Assembly: GCF_025398335.1 (NCBI RefSeq)
Contig: NZ_JAODOO010000014.1
Location: forward strand, 1-64,000
Source of the DNA: Clostridium sp. CX1
Lineage (GTDB): Bacteria > Bacillota > Clostridia > Clostridiales > Clostridiaceae
Length of the DNA stretch: 64,000 nt
Direction: 5' to 3'
Shown: positions 19,276-28,221 of the stretch, piece after piece
How the letters are laid out: the number at the start of each line of letters is the position of its first letter
Position numbering within the stretch: position 1 is the stretch's first letter
Position numbers and translations under genes: made by a program
Notes under the pieces: model-generated
The model's database searches: none
Told to the model about the DNA's origin: nothing
What the model saw: only the letters and a program-made list of their open reading frames with translations

Positions 19276-20535
19276 ATGTTATTTGAAAATTTAAACTTAA
19301 TTAAGCCTATTCAGAGGGCTTTAAAAGCTGAAGGATACACAAAACCTACACCTATACAACAGAAATCTATTTTACCAATTCTAGAAGGTAAGGATTTTCT
19401 TGGATGTGCACAGACAGGTACTGGAAAAACAGCAGCTTTTGCTATTCCAGTATTGCAAAATCTTTTTAATGATAAAATAACCTCTGAGAAAGGAAAGCGA
19501 TATATTAGAGCATTAATATTAGCTCCTACTAGAGAATTAGCTATTCAGATTGAAGAAAACTTCACAGCCTATGGAAAATATATGGATCTTAAAAATACAG
19601 TTATTTTTGGCGGTGTATCACAAAGTTCTCAGGTAAGGGCGCTAAAGTCTGGAGTGGATATTTTAATTGCAACGCCAGGCAGACTACTTGATTTAGTACA
19701 ACAAAAATACATTGATCTACACCATATAAAATATCTTGTCCTTGATGAAGCAGATCGTATGCTTGACATGGGGATGGTCCATGATGTTAAACGAATAATA
19801 GCAGAGGTGCCGAAGGTTAGGCAAACTATGCTGTTTTCTGCAACCATGCCAAGGGAAATTACTAAGTTAGTAGACTCTATTCTTATAGATCCAGTAAGAG
19901 TAGAAGTAACACCAGTTTCATCCACTATTGATACTATTCAGCAAGGAGTATACTTTGTACAAAAGAAAAATAAGAAGTCTCTGCTTATTGATTTGCTAAA
20001 AGATAAATCTATTGTCTCTGCTTTAGTATTTTCACGAACAAAACATGGGGCAAATATGATTACTAGATATCTTGACAAGGCGGGAATAAATGCACAGGCT
20101 ATTCATGGAAATAAGTCTCAGTCTGCAAGACAACTTGCCTTAAATAATTTTAAGGAAGGAAAAACAAGGGTATTAGTAGCAACAGATATAGCTGCAAGAG
20201 GGATTGACGTAGAGGGATTATCCTATGTAATTAACTATGACTTACCTAACATACCAGAAACCTATGTTCACAGAATTGGACGTACTGGAAGGGCAGGGCT
20301 TAAAGGAATTGCAGTTTCCTTTTGTGATGAGGAAGAAAAGGAATACCTTAGCGATATTCAAAAGCTTATAAGAAAAGTCATACCAATAATTGAAGATCAT
20401 AAATATCCAGTAGAAATTACAGAACCAGTAGTAAATATGACTAAACCTAAAAGGGATTCTAACAAAAAGAGTAATTCTAACAGTAATTCTAACAGGCGTA
20501 AAAGTGTAGCTAAAAGTAATGGTTTTAAAAAATAA
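19276..20535 (+). CDS. DEAD-box ATP-dependent RNA helicase (RhlE-like)
   Basis: A 419-residue RNA helicase. Q motif PTPIQQKSI, Walker A AQTGTGKT, PTRELAIQ, TPGRLLDL, DEAD box VLDEADRMLDMG, SAT, then ARGIDVEGL and HRIGRTGRAG. The short basic tail (KSNSNSNSNRRKSVAKSNGFKK-like, in pieces) is typical of RhlE/CshA-type enzymes. ATG 19276 is chosen because AAAAGGAGAAC precedes it, while the frame-extending TTG 19237 lies inside the csp terminator region. It unwinds RNA in ribosome assembly or mRNA decay, probably in the cold with the neighbouring Csp. Confidence 0.92.
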   Translation: MLFENLNLIKPIQRALKAEGYTKPTPIQQKSILPILEGKDFLGCAQTGTGKTAAFAIPVLQNLFNDKITSEKGKRYIRALILAPTRELAIQIEENFTAYGKYMDLKNTVIFGGVSQSSQVRALKSGVDILIATPGRLLDLVQQKYIDLHHIKYLVLDEADRMLDMGMVHDVKRIIAEVPKVRQTMLFSATMPREITKLVDSILIDPVRVEVTPVSSTIDTIQQGVYFVQKKNKKSLLIDLLKDKSIVSALVFSRTKHGANMITRYLDKAGINAQAIHGNKSQSARQLALNNFKEGKTRVLVATDIAARGIDVEGLSYVINYDLPNIPETYVHRIGRTGRAGLKGIAVSFCDEEEKEYLSDIQKLIRKVIPIIEDHKYPVEITEPVVNMTKPKRDSNKKSNSNSNSNRRKSVAKSNGFKK

Positions 20536-20586
20536 AGAAGCTTTGAAGCATTAGATAGTATTATACTTCTCGGTAAATATTAGTAA

Positions 20587-20621
20587 GGGTACAGTAATAG
20601 GATTTACTGTACCTTTTTTTT
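20587..20621 (+). terminator. Terminator of RNA helicase gene
   Basis: GGTACAGTAA / TTACTGTACC arms with loop and eight T residues. Confidence 0.88.
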
Positions 20622-20626
20622 GTACA

Positions 20627-20821
20627 TTATTCTATTATAGACTGCACTCTACCAATACTGCCATCTTGCAATCTTACTTTAATTCCTCTAGGATGAAATT
20701 TAGAATTTGTTAGTATATCTTTTACAATACCCCTTGTTAGCTTACCTGTAGGTTGATCTTTCTTAAGTACTATGTCAACAACTCTTCCAGTATAAATATT
20801 TTCTCTATTTTGTCCGTTCAT
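20627..20821 (-). CDS. ywbE: YwbE family protein
   Basis: A 64-residue protein matching the YwbE (DUF2196) family almost from end to end: GRVVDIVLKKDQPTGKLTRG, then VKDILTNSKFHPRGIKVRL and DGSIGRVQ. The family is small, basic and of unknown function, common in Firmicutes. A good AAGGAGATAAAAAAT precedes the ATG on the minus strand. It is convergent with the RNA helicase gene, with the terminator between them. Confidence 0.92.
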   Translation of the reverse strand: MNGQNRENIYTGRVVDIVLKKDQPTGKLTRGIVKDILTNSKFHPRGIKVRLQDGSIGRVQSIIE

Positions 20822-21083
20822 ATTTTTTATCTCCTTAATTTTGCTTGTGCAATATTGTATATTTTGTTACTCGTAGATTATAGCATTATTTTTAAACTAA
20901 GTGAAATTTATTAAACTATGAAGCAAATAAAGGTAGCAAAGAAAGATTTTAAGATGCCTTATAAAATGTAGAGGGAAAGGTAAAGAAAATTGGCATTTTT
21001 ACATGACATTACCAAGATGTGATAAAATAGTAATATATTATGATGTTATAAAAAGGCTGGAATAGGCAGGAGGCATATTAGCA

Positions 21084-24000
21084 ATGATAAAAGAAGGAAT
21101 TTACGAGCAGCTTATATACGAAGATCTTAAAAATAAGTTGAAGGAATTAGATTTAGATAAGTATCTTATGCAAAAAGAGACCATAGATGTAGAAGAAGCT
21201 AAAACTATATTGACAAGTTACATATCCTCAGTGGTTAAAAAGTGTCTAAGGTTTATAAGGGAAAATAACAAACAAAATGATAAGGAAGCCCTGCTTTCAC
21301 AAATAAAGGCCTGCAATGAGCTTATCAAAAGCTTAAGTAAGGTGGCAGATGAAAAAAATATTGAAGGTCTAAAGATTGATGAAGAAGGGGAAATGCTTAC
21401 AGCCTTATATTCAAAAATAAACAATATCAAAGCTGTAAAAGAAACAAAGGCAGTAAGACCTGTAACCCCACTTTCCCAAAGCTCACTTTTCACTGGCTCA
21501 AAGCAGGAGCCTAACATGATGAGTGAGTTGAAGAAGGAAATACTATGCTGTGATTCTATAGATATGTTAGTGTCCTTTATTAAATGGAGCGGTTTAAGAT
21601 GTATAATTGAGGAGCTTAGGGAGTTTACAGAACAGGAAAACCATAAACTAAGAATTATCACCACTTCCTATATGGGAGCCACTGATTATAAGGCCATAGA
21701 AGAACTTAGTAAGCTGAAAAATACAGAAATAAAGGTATCCTATGATACTGATAGAACAAGGCTTCACGCAAAGGCTTATCTTTTCAAGAGAGAAACAGGC
21801 TTTACTACAGCTTATATAGGCTCTTCTAATTTATCTAGTGCAGCTCTTACTTCTGGTTTAGAATGGAATATAAAAGTTACTGAAAAGGATTCCTTTGATA
21901 TAATTAAAAAGTTTGAAGCTACCTTTGAAAGCTACTGGAATGATGATGAGTTTACTATATTTAATGGAAGCCTAGAAGAAGATAAAAAAAGACTTAGAAC
22001 TTCTCTTAAGAAGGAAGGCAACATTGGTGGTATTACTGACACTATATTTAGCTTAGATATACATCCCTACTACTATCAGAAGGAAATATTAGAAAAATTA
22101 AAAGCTGAAAGAATACTATTTGGTAGAAATAAAAATCTTATAGTAGCTGCTACAGGAGTTGGAAAAACAGTTATTGCAGCTTTTGACTATAAAGACTTTA
22201 CAAAAGAGAATAAAAAAGATAAAAACAGACTTTTGTTTATAGCTCATAGAGAAGAAATATTGAAACAGGCCAGGGATACTTTTAGGGCTATACTAAAGGA
22301 TAACAACTTTGGAGATCTATATGTAGGTGGTAACATACCTGAGTCCATAGATCATTTATTTATGAGCATTCAAAGTTTTAATTCCTCAAAGCTTTATGAG
22401 AAGACTACTGCTGATTTTTATGACTTTATTATTGTAGATGAGTTTCATCATGCTGAAGCACCATCCTATGGAAAACTTCTAGATTATTATAAACCAAAGA
22501 TATTACTAGGTTTAACTGCTACTCCAGAAAGAATGGATGGTAAAAATGTTTTAGAACGGTTTGACGATAGAATAGCAGCGGAAATGAGATTGCCAGAAGC
22601 TATAGATAAAAAGCTCTTAAGTCCTTTTCAATATTTTGCAATATCAGATAACATAGATTTATCAAAATTAGAATGGACTAGAGGAGGCTATGACAAACAG
22701 GAACTTGAGAAGGTATATACAAGCAATGACCTTAGAGTAAATGGAATAATAAGCAGTTTATATAAATATGTTACGGATATGGATGAAGTTATTGGACTTG
22801 GTTTCTGTGTAGGTGTAGAGCATGCTAAATATATGGCAGATAAATTTACTAACAGCGGTATACCTTCAATTACAGTACTTGGAGAAAGTAATAGTGAGGA
22901 AAGAAACAATGCTAAAAGAAGACTTATAAATGGTGAAGTAAAATTTATATTTACAGTAGACCTATATAATGAAGGTGTAGATATACCAGAAATAAATACT
23001 GTATTGTTTTTGAGACCAACAGAAAGTTTAACAGTGTTCCTACAACAATTAGGAAGAGGCCTTAGACTATGTGAAGGGAAAGAATGTCTTACAGTGCTTG
23101 ACTTTGTAGGTCAGGCTCATAGGAATTATGATTTTGAGCAAAAATTCAAAGTACTTATTGGAAAGTCAAAGCATTCAGTGGAGTATAACATAAATAATGG
23201 ATTTTTAAATTTGCCTAAAGGCTGTTACATACATCTAGAAAAGCAAGCTAAGGAATATATATTAAGAAATATTAAAGCTGCGAAGCTAACAAAAGCTAGT
23301 ATTATAAGTAAATTAAAATATTTTAAAGAAGATACAGGTAAAAAGTTAACCCTGGGTAATTTTTTAGAGCATTATAACTATACCCTTATTGATGTTTACG
23401 GCAAAAATGGGGATAGAAGTTTTACTAGAATGAAGGTTGAAGCAGGTCTAATAGAGGATTATAGAAATAAAGATGAAGAAGTTCTTACAAAGAGAATTAA
23501 AAACCTGTTTCATATTAATTCAAGAAAGCTTATAGAATTTGCAGTGAAGACGTTAACATCAAAACCTAAACTAAAAAGCAGTAATTTAAATGAAGAAGAA
23601 AAGCTTATGCTAGGTATGTTATATTACAGTTTTTATTTAGATGCACCAGAAAAACTAGGTTTTAAGTCTTTCGCAGATGCTTTATATAATCTTTATGTTC
23701 ATAATAAGGAAATGATAGAAGAAGCTCTAGAAATCATTCAATATAACTATTTACATATTGACTTTGTAGATAAAAATGTTGACCTAGGATTACCTAGTCC
23801 TCTAGATTTACACTGTACTTACTCTATAAATCAAATTATGGCTGCGCTAGGTTACTTTAATGAAGATAAAAAACCATCCTTTAGAGAAGGCGTAAAGTAT
23901 TTTAAGGAAATGAAGCTAGATGCCTTTTTCATAACCTTAAATAAATCAGAAAAGGATTACTCACCTTCTACTCTCTATGAGGACTATGCTATAAATGAAA

Positions 24001-24266
24001 AGCTATTTCACTGGCAAAGTCAAAGCAGGACTTCTGTAGAAAGTGAAACTGGTCAAAGGTATATTAGTCACTTGAAGACAGGCAACAAGATAATCTTGTT
24101 TGTAAGGGAGAATAAAAAGAAGGACGGATTAACAGCACCTTATACTTATCTTGGAGAGGCAGAATATGTAAGTCACAGCGGTAATACACCTATTAGCTTT
24201 GTGTGGAGAATGAAGGAAGAGATGCCAGCGGGGATGATGGGAGCGGCTAATAAGGGAGTAGTTTAG
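21084..24266 (+). CDS. PLD-nuclease/SF2 helicase with C-terminal DUF3427
   Basis: A 1060-residue multidomain protein. After a helical N-terminus, residues ~160-310 form a phospholipase-D-like nuclease domain with an HxK motif (HAKAYLF, His near 228) and SSNLSSAAL. The helicase core follows: Walker A ATGVGKT near 355, DEFHH near 452, GLTATPERMDG, and QLGRGLRL. The last ~150 residues match DUF3427 (HWQSQSRTSVESETGQRY, ending in FVWRM). The single PLD motif suggests dimerisation for catalysis. Such proteins behave like DNA-restriction helicases and are often near defence genes. It is followed after 35 bp by an MNT gene, so it may share a transcript with the HEPN/MNT remnants. Confidence 0.9.
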   Translation: MIKEGIYEQLIYEDLKNKLKELDLDKYLMQKETIDVEEAKTILTSYISSVVKKCLRFIRENNKQNDKEALLSQIKACNELIKSLSKVADEKNIEGLKIDEEGEMLTALYSKINNIKAVKETKAVRPVTPLSQSSLFTGSKQEPNMMSELKKEILCCDSIDMLVSFIKWSGLRCIIEELREFTEQENHKLRIITTSYMGATDYKAIEELSKLKNTEIKVSYDTDRTRLHAKAYLFKRETGFTTAYIGSSNLSSAALTSGLEWNIKVTEKDSFDIIKKFEATFESYWNDDEFTIFNGSLEEDKKRLRTSLKKEGNIGGITDTIFSLDIHPYYYQKEILEKLKAERILFGRNKNLIVAATGVGKTVIAAFDYKDFTKENKKDKNRLLFIAHREEILKQARDTFRAILKDNNFGDLYVGGNIPESIDHLFMSIQSFNSSKLYEKTTADFYDFIIVDEFHHAEAPSYGKLLDYYKPKILLGLTATPERMDGKNVLERFDDRIAAEMRLPEAIDKKLLSPFQYFAISDNIDLSKLEWTRGGYDKQELEKVYTSNDLRVNGIISSLYKYVTDMDEVIGLGFCVGVEHAKYMADKFTNSGIPSITVLGESNSEERNNAKRRLINGEVKFIFTVDLYNEGVDIPEINTVLFLRPTESLTVFLQQLGRGLRLCEGKECLTVLDFVGQAHRNYDFEQKFKVLIGKSKHSVEYNINNGFLNLPKGCYIHLEKQAKEYILRNIKAAKLTKASIISKLKYFKEDTGKKLTLGNFLEHYNYTLIDVYGKNGDRSFTRMKVEAGLIEDYRNKDEEVLTKRIKNLFHINSRKLIEFAVKTLTSKPKLKSSNLNEEEKLMLGMLYYSFYLDAPEKLGFKSFADALYNLYVHNKEMIEEALEIIQYNYLHIDFVDKNVDLGLPSPLDLHCTYSINQIMAALGYFNEDKKPSFREGVKYFKEMKLDAFFITLNKSEKDYSPSTLYEDYAINEKLFHWQSQSRTSVESETGQRYISHLKTGNKIILFVRENKKKDGLTAPYTYLGEAEYVSHSGNTPISFVWRMKEEMPAGMMGAANKGVV

Positions 24267-24301
24267 GAGAAGGATATGAAAAAAGGAAGCGAGACTATTA
24301 T

Positions 24302-24679
24302 ATGGATTTAAGAAGCATAATAACAAATATTGCTGATAAATATAACTTACAGTCTATTGGTATATTTGGAAGTCGTTCTAGAGGAGATTATAGAGAAGAT
24401 TCGGACTATGATATTTTTATAATTGGAGACTTGGATCTAGATGAAGAATTAAAATTAGAATCAGAATTAGAGGAATTACTTAATTATACCGTTGATGTAG
24501 TAAAAATAAGCGAGAATACTGACAAACTATTACTGAAAAACATCGTTAATGATGCAGAGGTTATTTATAACAAAAATAATTCTTACGAAAACTTATATAA
24601 ATTTGTTGAGAGATTTTTTATAGAAAATAGTGATTTTATACAGATAAGAAAGGCCGACTTACTTGATCAACGGAGATAG
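24302..24679 (+). CDS. mntA: MNT-type nucleotidyltransferase (antitoxin of HEPN/MNT)
   Basis: A 125-residue minimal nucleotidyltransferase: FGSRSRG (Gly-Ser at 23-24) and SDYD (Asp35/Asp37), which is the GSxxxG...(D/S)DxD active site. In HEPN/MNT systems this protein AMP-modifies the Tyr next to the HEPN active site and so neutralises the RNase toxin. A HEPN frame overlaps its end by 17 nt, in the normal gene order. The active site looks complete although its toxin partner is frameshifted. Confidence 0.9.
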   Translation: MDLRSIITNIADKYNLQSIGIFGSRSRGDYREDSDYDIFIIGDLDLDEELKLESELEELLNYTVDVVKISENTDKLLLKNIVNDAEVIYNKNNSYENLYKFVERFFIENSDFIQIRKADLLDQRR

Positions 24680-25081
24680 GATATTAAAAGAGTGTGCTTT
24701 AAAAGAATGGGAACTGGATTTTAAGGAATGTTTAGCTTCAATAAATTCTAGTGAGGAAAATATAAAAAAATTTCTTTATCATAGCATAAGAGCGTATTTT
24801 TTAGATTTTCATATACTATGTGAGGACTATATATCAATAACCTTAAAATATCTGAATAAGTTTAAAATTGATATATCAGCAATAGAGGGTATGGAGATGA
24901 TTAAAATTCTAATAAAGTAAGCAAGGAGTTTTTTGAATTTTATAGCTCATCAAGAAAATTAAGAAACAGATTAGCACATAGATATAAGATGCCAAAAGAC
25001 GAAGATTTGCTTTTAAACTTGAAAGATAACCTAAAATATTTAAGAGAATTAGAAGAAGCATTGAAAGAGTTGTTGAAATAA
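24663..25081 (+). pseudogene. hepT: HEPN toxin, frameshifted
   Basis: The first part (to 24920) encodes EWELDFKECLASINSSEENI ... and ends at a TAA just after an A-rich stretch. In the next frame the protein resumes as VSKEFFEFYSSS and then RNRLAHRY, which is the RX4HXY active site and AMPylation motif of HEPN RNase toxins. Restoring one A near 24903-24908 joins the halves into a ~139-residue HEPN protein. The start codon is uncertain (TTG 24663). A one-base deletion, or a frameshift that switches the toxin off, is the simplest reading. Confidence 0.78.
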
Positions 25082-25086
25082 AATAT

Positions 25087-25182
25087 ATGTTTGATACATT
25101 AAAATATAACGAATGGCTCGTAATGGGAGACAAAGATTTAAAGGGAGCAAAGATTCTCTATGAATATGATGGAGATAGATAA
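25087..25182 (+). pseudogene. Truncated second HEPN domain (N-terminal fragment)
   Basis: A 31-codon frame, just downstream of the first HEPN pseudogene, reads EWLVMGDKDLKGAKILYEYD, the first helix of nucleotidyltransferase-associated HEPN proteins, and then stops. The catalytic part is absent. It indicates that a second HEPN/MNT-like unit was once present and has been deleted. Confidence 0.55.
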
Positions 25183-25261
25183 CACTTGCCCATAGATAAC
25201 AGATAGATTATACTATAACTTAGAAATCATCCCAATTAAATAATAGATTTGAGGTACTCCT

Positions 25262-25495
25262 ATGACAAATGATGAAATATACCAACGTATAATGGTTATG
25301 CCTAGTGTTAAAAGTGCAATTGCTTATATTGAAAAATGTAATATATCTAAAGCTGACTTAAGTAAACTATGTAAGAGATATAATATATCTATAGAAATCA
25401 AAGTTACTAAAGAAAAAATGATTGATATATTTGTTAACTCTACACTAGGTGTGAAACTAAGAAAGAAAGCAGTTTATAAATATAATAGAAAATAA
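25262..25495 (+). CDS. Small conserved-looking protein of unknown function
   Basis: A 77-residue basic protein with an ATG spaced well after GAGGTACTCCT. It has a helical N-terminal half (YQRIMVMPSVKSAIAYIEKC) and an LCKRYNISIEIKVTKEKMID block ending in basic residues. I do not recognise it. The length and codon use look like a real gene. It is directly followed by an IS-derived repeat. A role with the upstream HEPN/MNT genes is possible only by position. Confidence 0.5.
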   Translation: MTNDEIYQRIMVMPSVKSAIAYIEKCNISKADLSKLCKRYNISIEIKVTKEKMIDIFVNSTLGVKLRKKAVYKYNRK

Positions 25496-25496
25496 A

Positions 25497-25700
25497 GAAG
25501 CCCAGTCACTTTGCCCCTTCGCAAAGGTACCTGGTCCCACCCGCAAAATTTCATAATTTCAGAAGTTGTCCTAAAGAAAATATAAATATATAAACAATGT
25601 TTATGAAAAATTATCAAAAAGCCAATGCTTAGTTTTTTTAAGCATTGGCTTTAAATTGAAAATTTATATCCAAAAAATCGGTACTTTGATTTTGACCCCA
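25497..25700. repeat. IS-derived ~200-bp repeat, copy A
   Basis: About 200 bp nearly identical in layout to 29910-30115: GAAGCCCAGTCACTTTGCC, GGTACCTGGTCCCACCCGC, CAGAAGTTGTCCTAAAGAAA, AAACAATGTTTATGAAAAA, the CCAATGCTTA / TAAGCATTGG hairpin, then AAAATTTATATCCAAAAAA and CGGTACTTTGATTTTGAC. The left 55 bp can be read as the end of an ORF (FAKVPGPTRK-like), and a related end is found on the minus strand at 41930-41965. It is probably the fossil end of an insertion sequence. Confidence 0.65.
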
Positions 25701-25712
25701 GGGGTGTAAAAT

Positions 25713-26273
25713 TTAATTAGAAATTGTACCTTGCAATACTGTGATACCAAAGGCCCCGGTAACTGAATTGGAGGGCCGTATTACTGCAATTGAGTTTGGC
25801 ATGACTGATGCAACAGTAGGAAGATCAATTCTAGTTGACCAAACTGGTGGATCTTGAGGATTTGCAAATAGCTGATTACCAAAGCCTCCAATGCCCGGTA
25901 TAAATATTTCACCAGTATAAATGTCAAAATTACCGAAATTTGAAGGCTGTGGCAATGTTGCCATAAAGCTCACTGCCTGACCTCCTCTGGGAGCAAAATT
26001 TACACTAACTATTCCATTTGCACCAAAGGGTATAGAGGTACGAGGAGATAAAATAGTACAGCAGGGATAAGATATAAAGCCTGGGACACAAAGGACATCA
26101 CCTGGGAATAATACATTTGGATTTGGGATATGTGGGTTATTTGCCGCAAGTGTTTCTATTCTTACCCTGAAAATTTGAGCAATGATATAGAAAGTATCCC
26201 CAGGAAGAACGGTATAATGGCCTAGAAAAGCTGGGGGACAGTTCTGTGGAACTCTTGGTTGTTGCCTTAGCAT
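25713..26273 (-). CDS. LysM domain protein
   Basis: A 186-residue protein. Residues ~20-64 form one LysM module (HYTVLPGDTFYIIAQIF, then PNVLFPGDVLCVPG) for binding N-acetylglucosamine polymers. The rest (from ~70) is beta-rich and ends with GAFGITVLQGTI. No signal peptide is visible, so a spore-coat or cortex association is possible, as for other LysM proteins of spore-formers. The frame is open to 26288, but GGAGG before ATG 26273 sets the start. Confidence 0.82.
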   Translation of the reverse strand: MLRQQPRVPQNCPPAFLGHYTVLPGDTFYIIAQIFRVRIETLAANNPHIPNPNVLFPGDVLCVPGFISYPCCTILSPRTSIPFGANGIVSVNFAPRGGQAVSFMATLPQPSNFGNFDIYTGEIFIPGIGGFGNQLFANPQDPPVWSTRIDLPTVASVMPNSIAVIRPSNSVTGAFGITVLQGTISN

Positions 26274-26650
26274 GAATGCTACCTCCATTATATTGATTTC
26301 CTATTAAAAAAAGCTGAACCTTAGATAGCTTAACTAATAAAACCTTTAGAATATAATATGATATAGATTTTTATTAGATGCCTAGTAAGCATAGTAGTGA
26401 TGGCAATTCCTAGAACAGTCAAAATTTGTGTATTGATAACAATTGGAGTACTTCTTGGTATGATAGATTTTAGAAAAAGAGCACTTTAGATTAGTGAAAT
26501 ATCTAAAAAAGTGCTCTTTATATTAATTATTATTAACATTTTAGGGGAGGAAAAATGAGTTAAAAATACTTCTATTTGATTTAGACGATACATTGTTAGA
26601 TTTCAATGCTATTTGAAAACAGAACCTTATTTAGTGAGGTTAACTACACC
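26274..26650. other. Intergenic region with HAD-gene remnant and hairpin
   Basis: No intact gene. A 16-bp inverted repeat at 26476-26520 (AAAGAGCACTTTAGAT ... ATCTAAAAAAGTGCTCTTT) looks like a terminator. A short HAD-phosphatase-like remnant at 26556-26613 is listed separately. A 29-codon ATG frame at 26400 has no ribosome binding site. Confidence 0.45.
26556..26613 (+). pseudogene. HAD-family hydrolase, N-terminal remnant
   Basis: After GGGGAGGAAAA and an ATG, the next frame reads KILLFDLDDTLLDFNAI and then stops. The DxDDT phosphatase motif I is clear. The ATG reads into a stop after two codons and everything after ~26613 is missing, so this is a decayed 5' end of a YjjG-like HAD phosphatase gene. 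Confidence 0.6.
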
Positions 26651-27715
26651 TTACGATTTGATTGCCCAACGTAATTTAGCACAACTTGCTCGACTATTGG
26701 CACGACATTCTTCTGCTGATGGGCGAATAGGCTCTGGTGCTATTTGGGAATACACACCTTCACGGAAAAAATGTTGAAAAGATTTTTTAACACGGCGATC
26801 TTCTCCTGAGTGAAATGTAAGAATGGCAACACGGCCGCCAGTTGCTAAGACACTAGGGAGTTTTTCTAAAAACTCATCTAGCACTTCAAACTCATGATTG
26901 ACATTAATTCTGAGAGCTTGAAAGGTTCGCTGACAGGATTTTTTAATATCACTATCTTTGATTTTTGGAACATATTTCAGAGCCTCTTTGATGATATTTT
27001 TAAGTTGTGTTGTTGTGGTTATATCCATTCCTTTTTTTATGGTAGAAAGAATGGCGCGAGCGATTACTGCGGCATGAGGTTCGTCAGCATTTTCAAGGAG
27101 CATATCCTCTATTTCAAATAGTGTCATTTCTTTTAAAAGATCTGCTGCAGAGATACCCATATTCGGATTAAGTCTTAAGTCTAGGGGACCCTCAGCCTTA
27201 AATGTAAACCCTCTTTCAGGATTGTCTATTTGCATAGAAGAAACACCTAAATCTGCTAATACAAAATTAAAGAACTCTGATTTTGGAGTAACCTCATTTA
27301 TTTTAGAAAAGTTCATTTGCTTGATCTCTAAAATATCGGAGCCATAGCCCAAACGTTCTAGACGCTCTTTGGTGCGTGGTAATTCAATAGGATCTACGTC
27401 AAGTGCGTACAAGCGTCCTTTTGAATCTAAACATTTAAGCATCTCTAAAGTATGGCCGCCATAACCTAGTGTTGCATCTAAACCGGTTTGACCTGGTTTA
27501 ATTTGTAAAATTTCTAATATTTCTTTGACGCAAATTGAAATATGCATACCAGCAGGAGTGTTGCCCTTCTGAATAATCTTTGCTACATCATCAGCATATT
27601 TTTCTGGCTGTAATTCTTTGTATTTTTCTTTAAAATTCTTAGGGTGAGTGCCTTTATATCGAGGACGCCTCTGATGTTTAGGCTCTTTCTCATCCAATGT
27701 GTTATCTGCGCTCAT
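26651..27715 (-). CDS. rsmH: RsmH-family 16S rRNA m4C1402 methyltransferase, paralogue with N-terminal extension
   Basis: A 354-residue RsmH/MraW protein. Motif I GLDATLGYGGHTLEML, DLGVSSMQIDNPERGFTFK with the substrate loop DLRLNPNMGISAADLL, QTFQALRINVNHE-like (RTFQALRINVNHE), and LTFHSGEDRRVKKSF are all present. The enzyme normally N4-methylates C1402 of 16S rRNA. The first ~50 residues (KHQRRPRYKG, basic) extend beyond the usual N-terminus, and the gene lies outside a dcw cluster, so this may be a second copy with a changed target. Monocistronic. Confidence 0.85.
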   Translation of the reverse strand: MSADNTLDEKEPKHQRRPRYKGTHPKNFKEKYKELQPEKYADDVAKIIQKGNTPAGMHISICVKEILEILQIKPGQTGLDATLGYGGHTLEMLKCLDSKGRLYALDVDPIELPRTKERLERLGYGSDILEIKQMNFSKINEVTPKSEFFNFVLADLGVSSMQIDNPERGFTFKAEGPLDLRLNPNMGISAADLLKEMTLFEIEDMLLENADEPHAAVIARAILSTIKKGMDITTTTQLKNIIKEALKYVPKIKDSDIKKSCQRTFQALRINVNHEFEVLDEFLEKLPSVLATGGRVAILTFHSGEDRRVKKSFQHFFREGVYSQIAPEPIRPSAEECRANSRASCAKLRWAIKS

Positions 27716-27878
27716 TTTCTTACCTCATTTTCATCATATATTTTTGTAATTTTGTTATAAATTATATGATAGCAGATGCAATTTGTTAAAGCAATACCAA
27801 CAGTGTAGCCTCTAATTTTCAGGTTAAATGTTTATTTAATGTTCAAAAGTATTTTATTTGTTTAAAGCAGTAAAAAGC

Positions 27879-28103
27879 TTAAAAATACTTGTCTTTTGAA
27901 ACTGCTTTTTTCCAAACGAAAGTATACTTGTTAGCACATGCCTCTATCTTTGTACCATCAATAAATATGGTATCTCCTAATATTTCTCCAATCTCATAAA
28001 GAAAATTTGTCGTTTCAGCCATAATTGTTTCTGAACAGGGAGCAAAGTGAAGACTACGAAACCTTGCAAAAGTAGAATGATCTGGTACTGGTGAACCATA
28101 TCA
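27879..28103 (-). pseudogene. IS1182-family transposase remnant
   Basis: The reverse strand reads GSPVPDHSTFARFRSLHF, then GDTIFIDGTKIEACANKYTF and WKKAVSKDKYF, followed by a stop. These match the N-terminal half of IS1182-type (DUF772/DDE) transposases, where PDHSTFxRFR and FIDGTKIEA are conserved. Start and C-terminal catalytic part are missing. It lies in an otherwise empty 500-bp gap between the rsmH and pentapeptide genes. The IS1182-like ends at 3678 and 33519 may belong to the same family. Confidence 0.75.
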
Positions 28104-28221
28104 TAAGTAAATTAGGTTTATAGCTTTAACCATTGATAGTACTTGGTTAAAGCTATTTTTAATTATAAAAGGCAGTGGTACAAGCAATGCTGTTTTTGCA
28201 GAGTATAGTTATTAAGATTTC

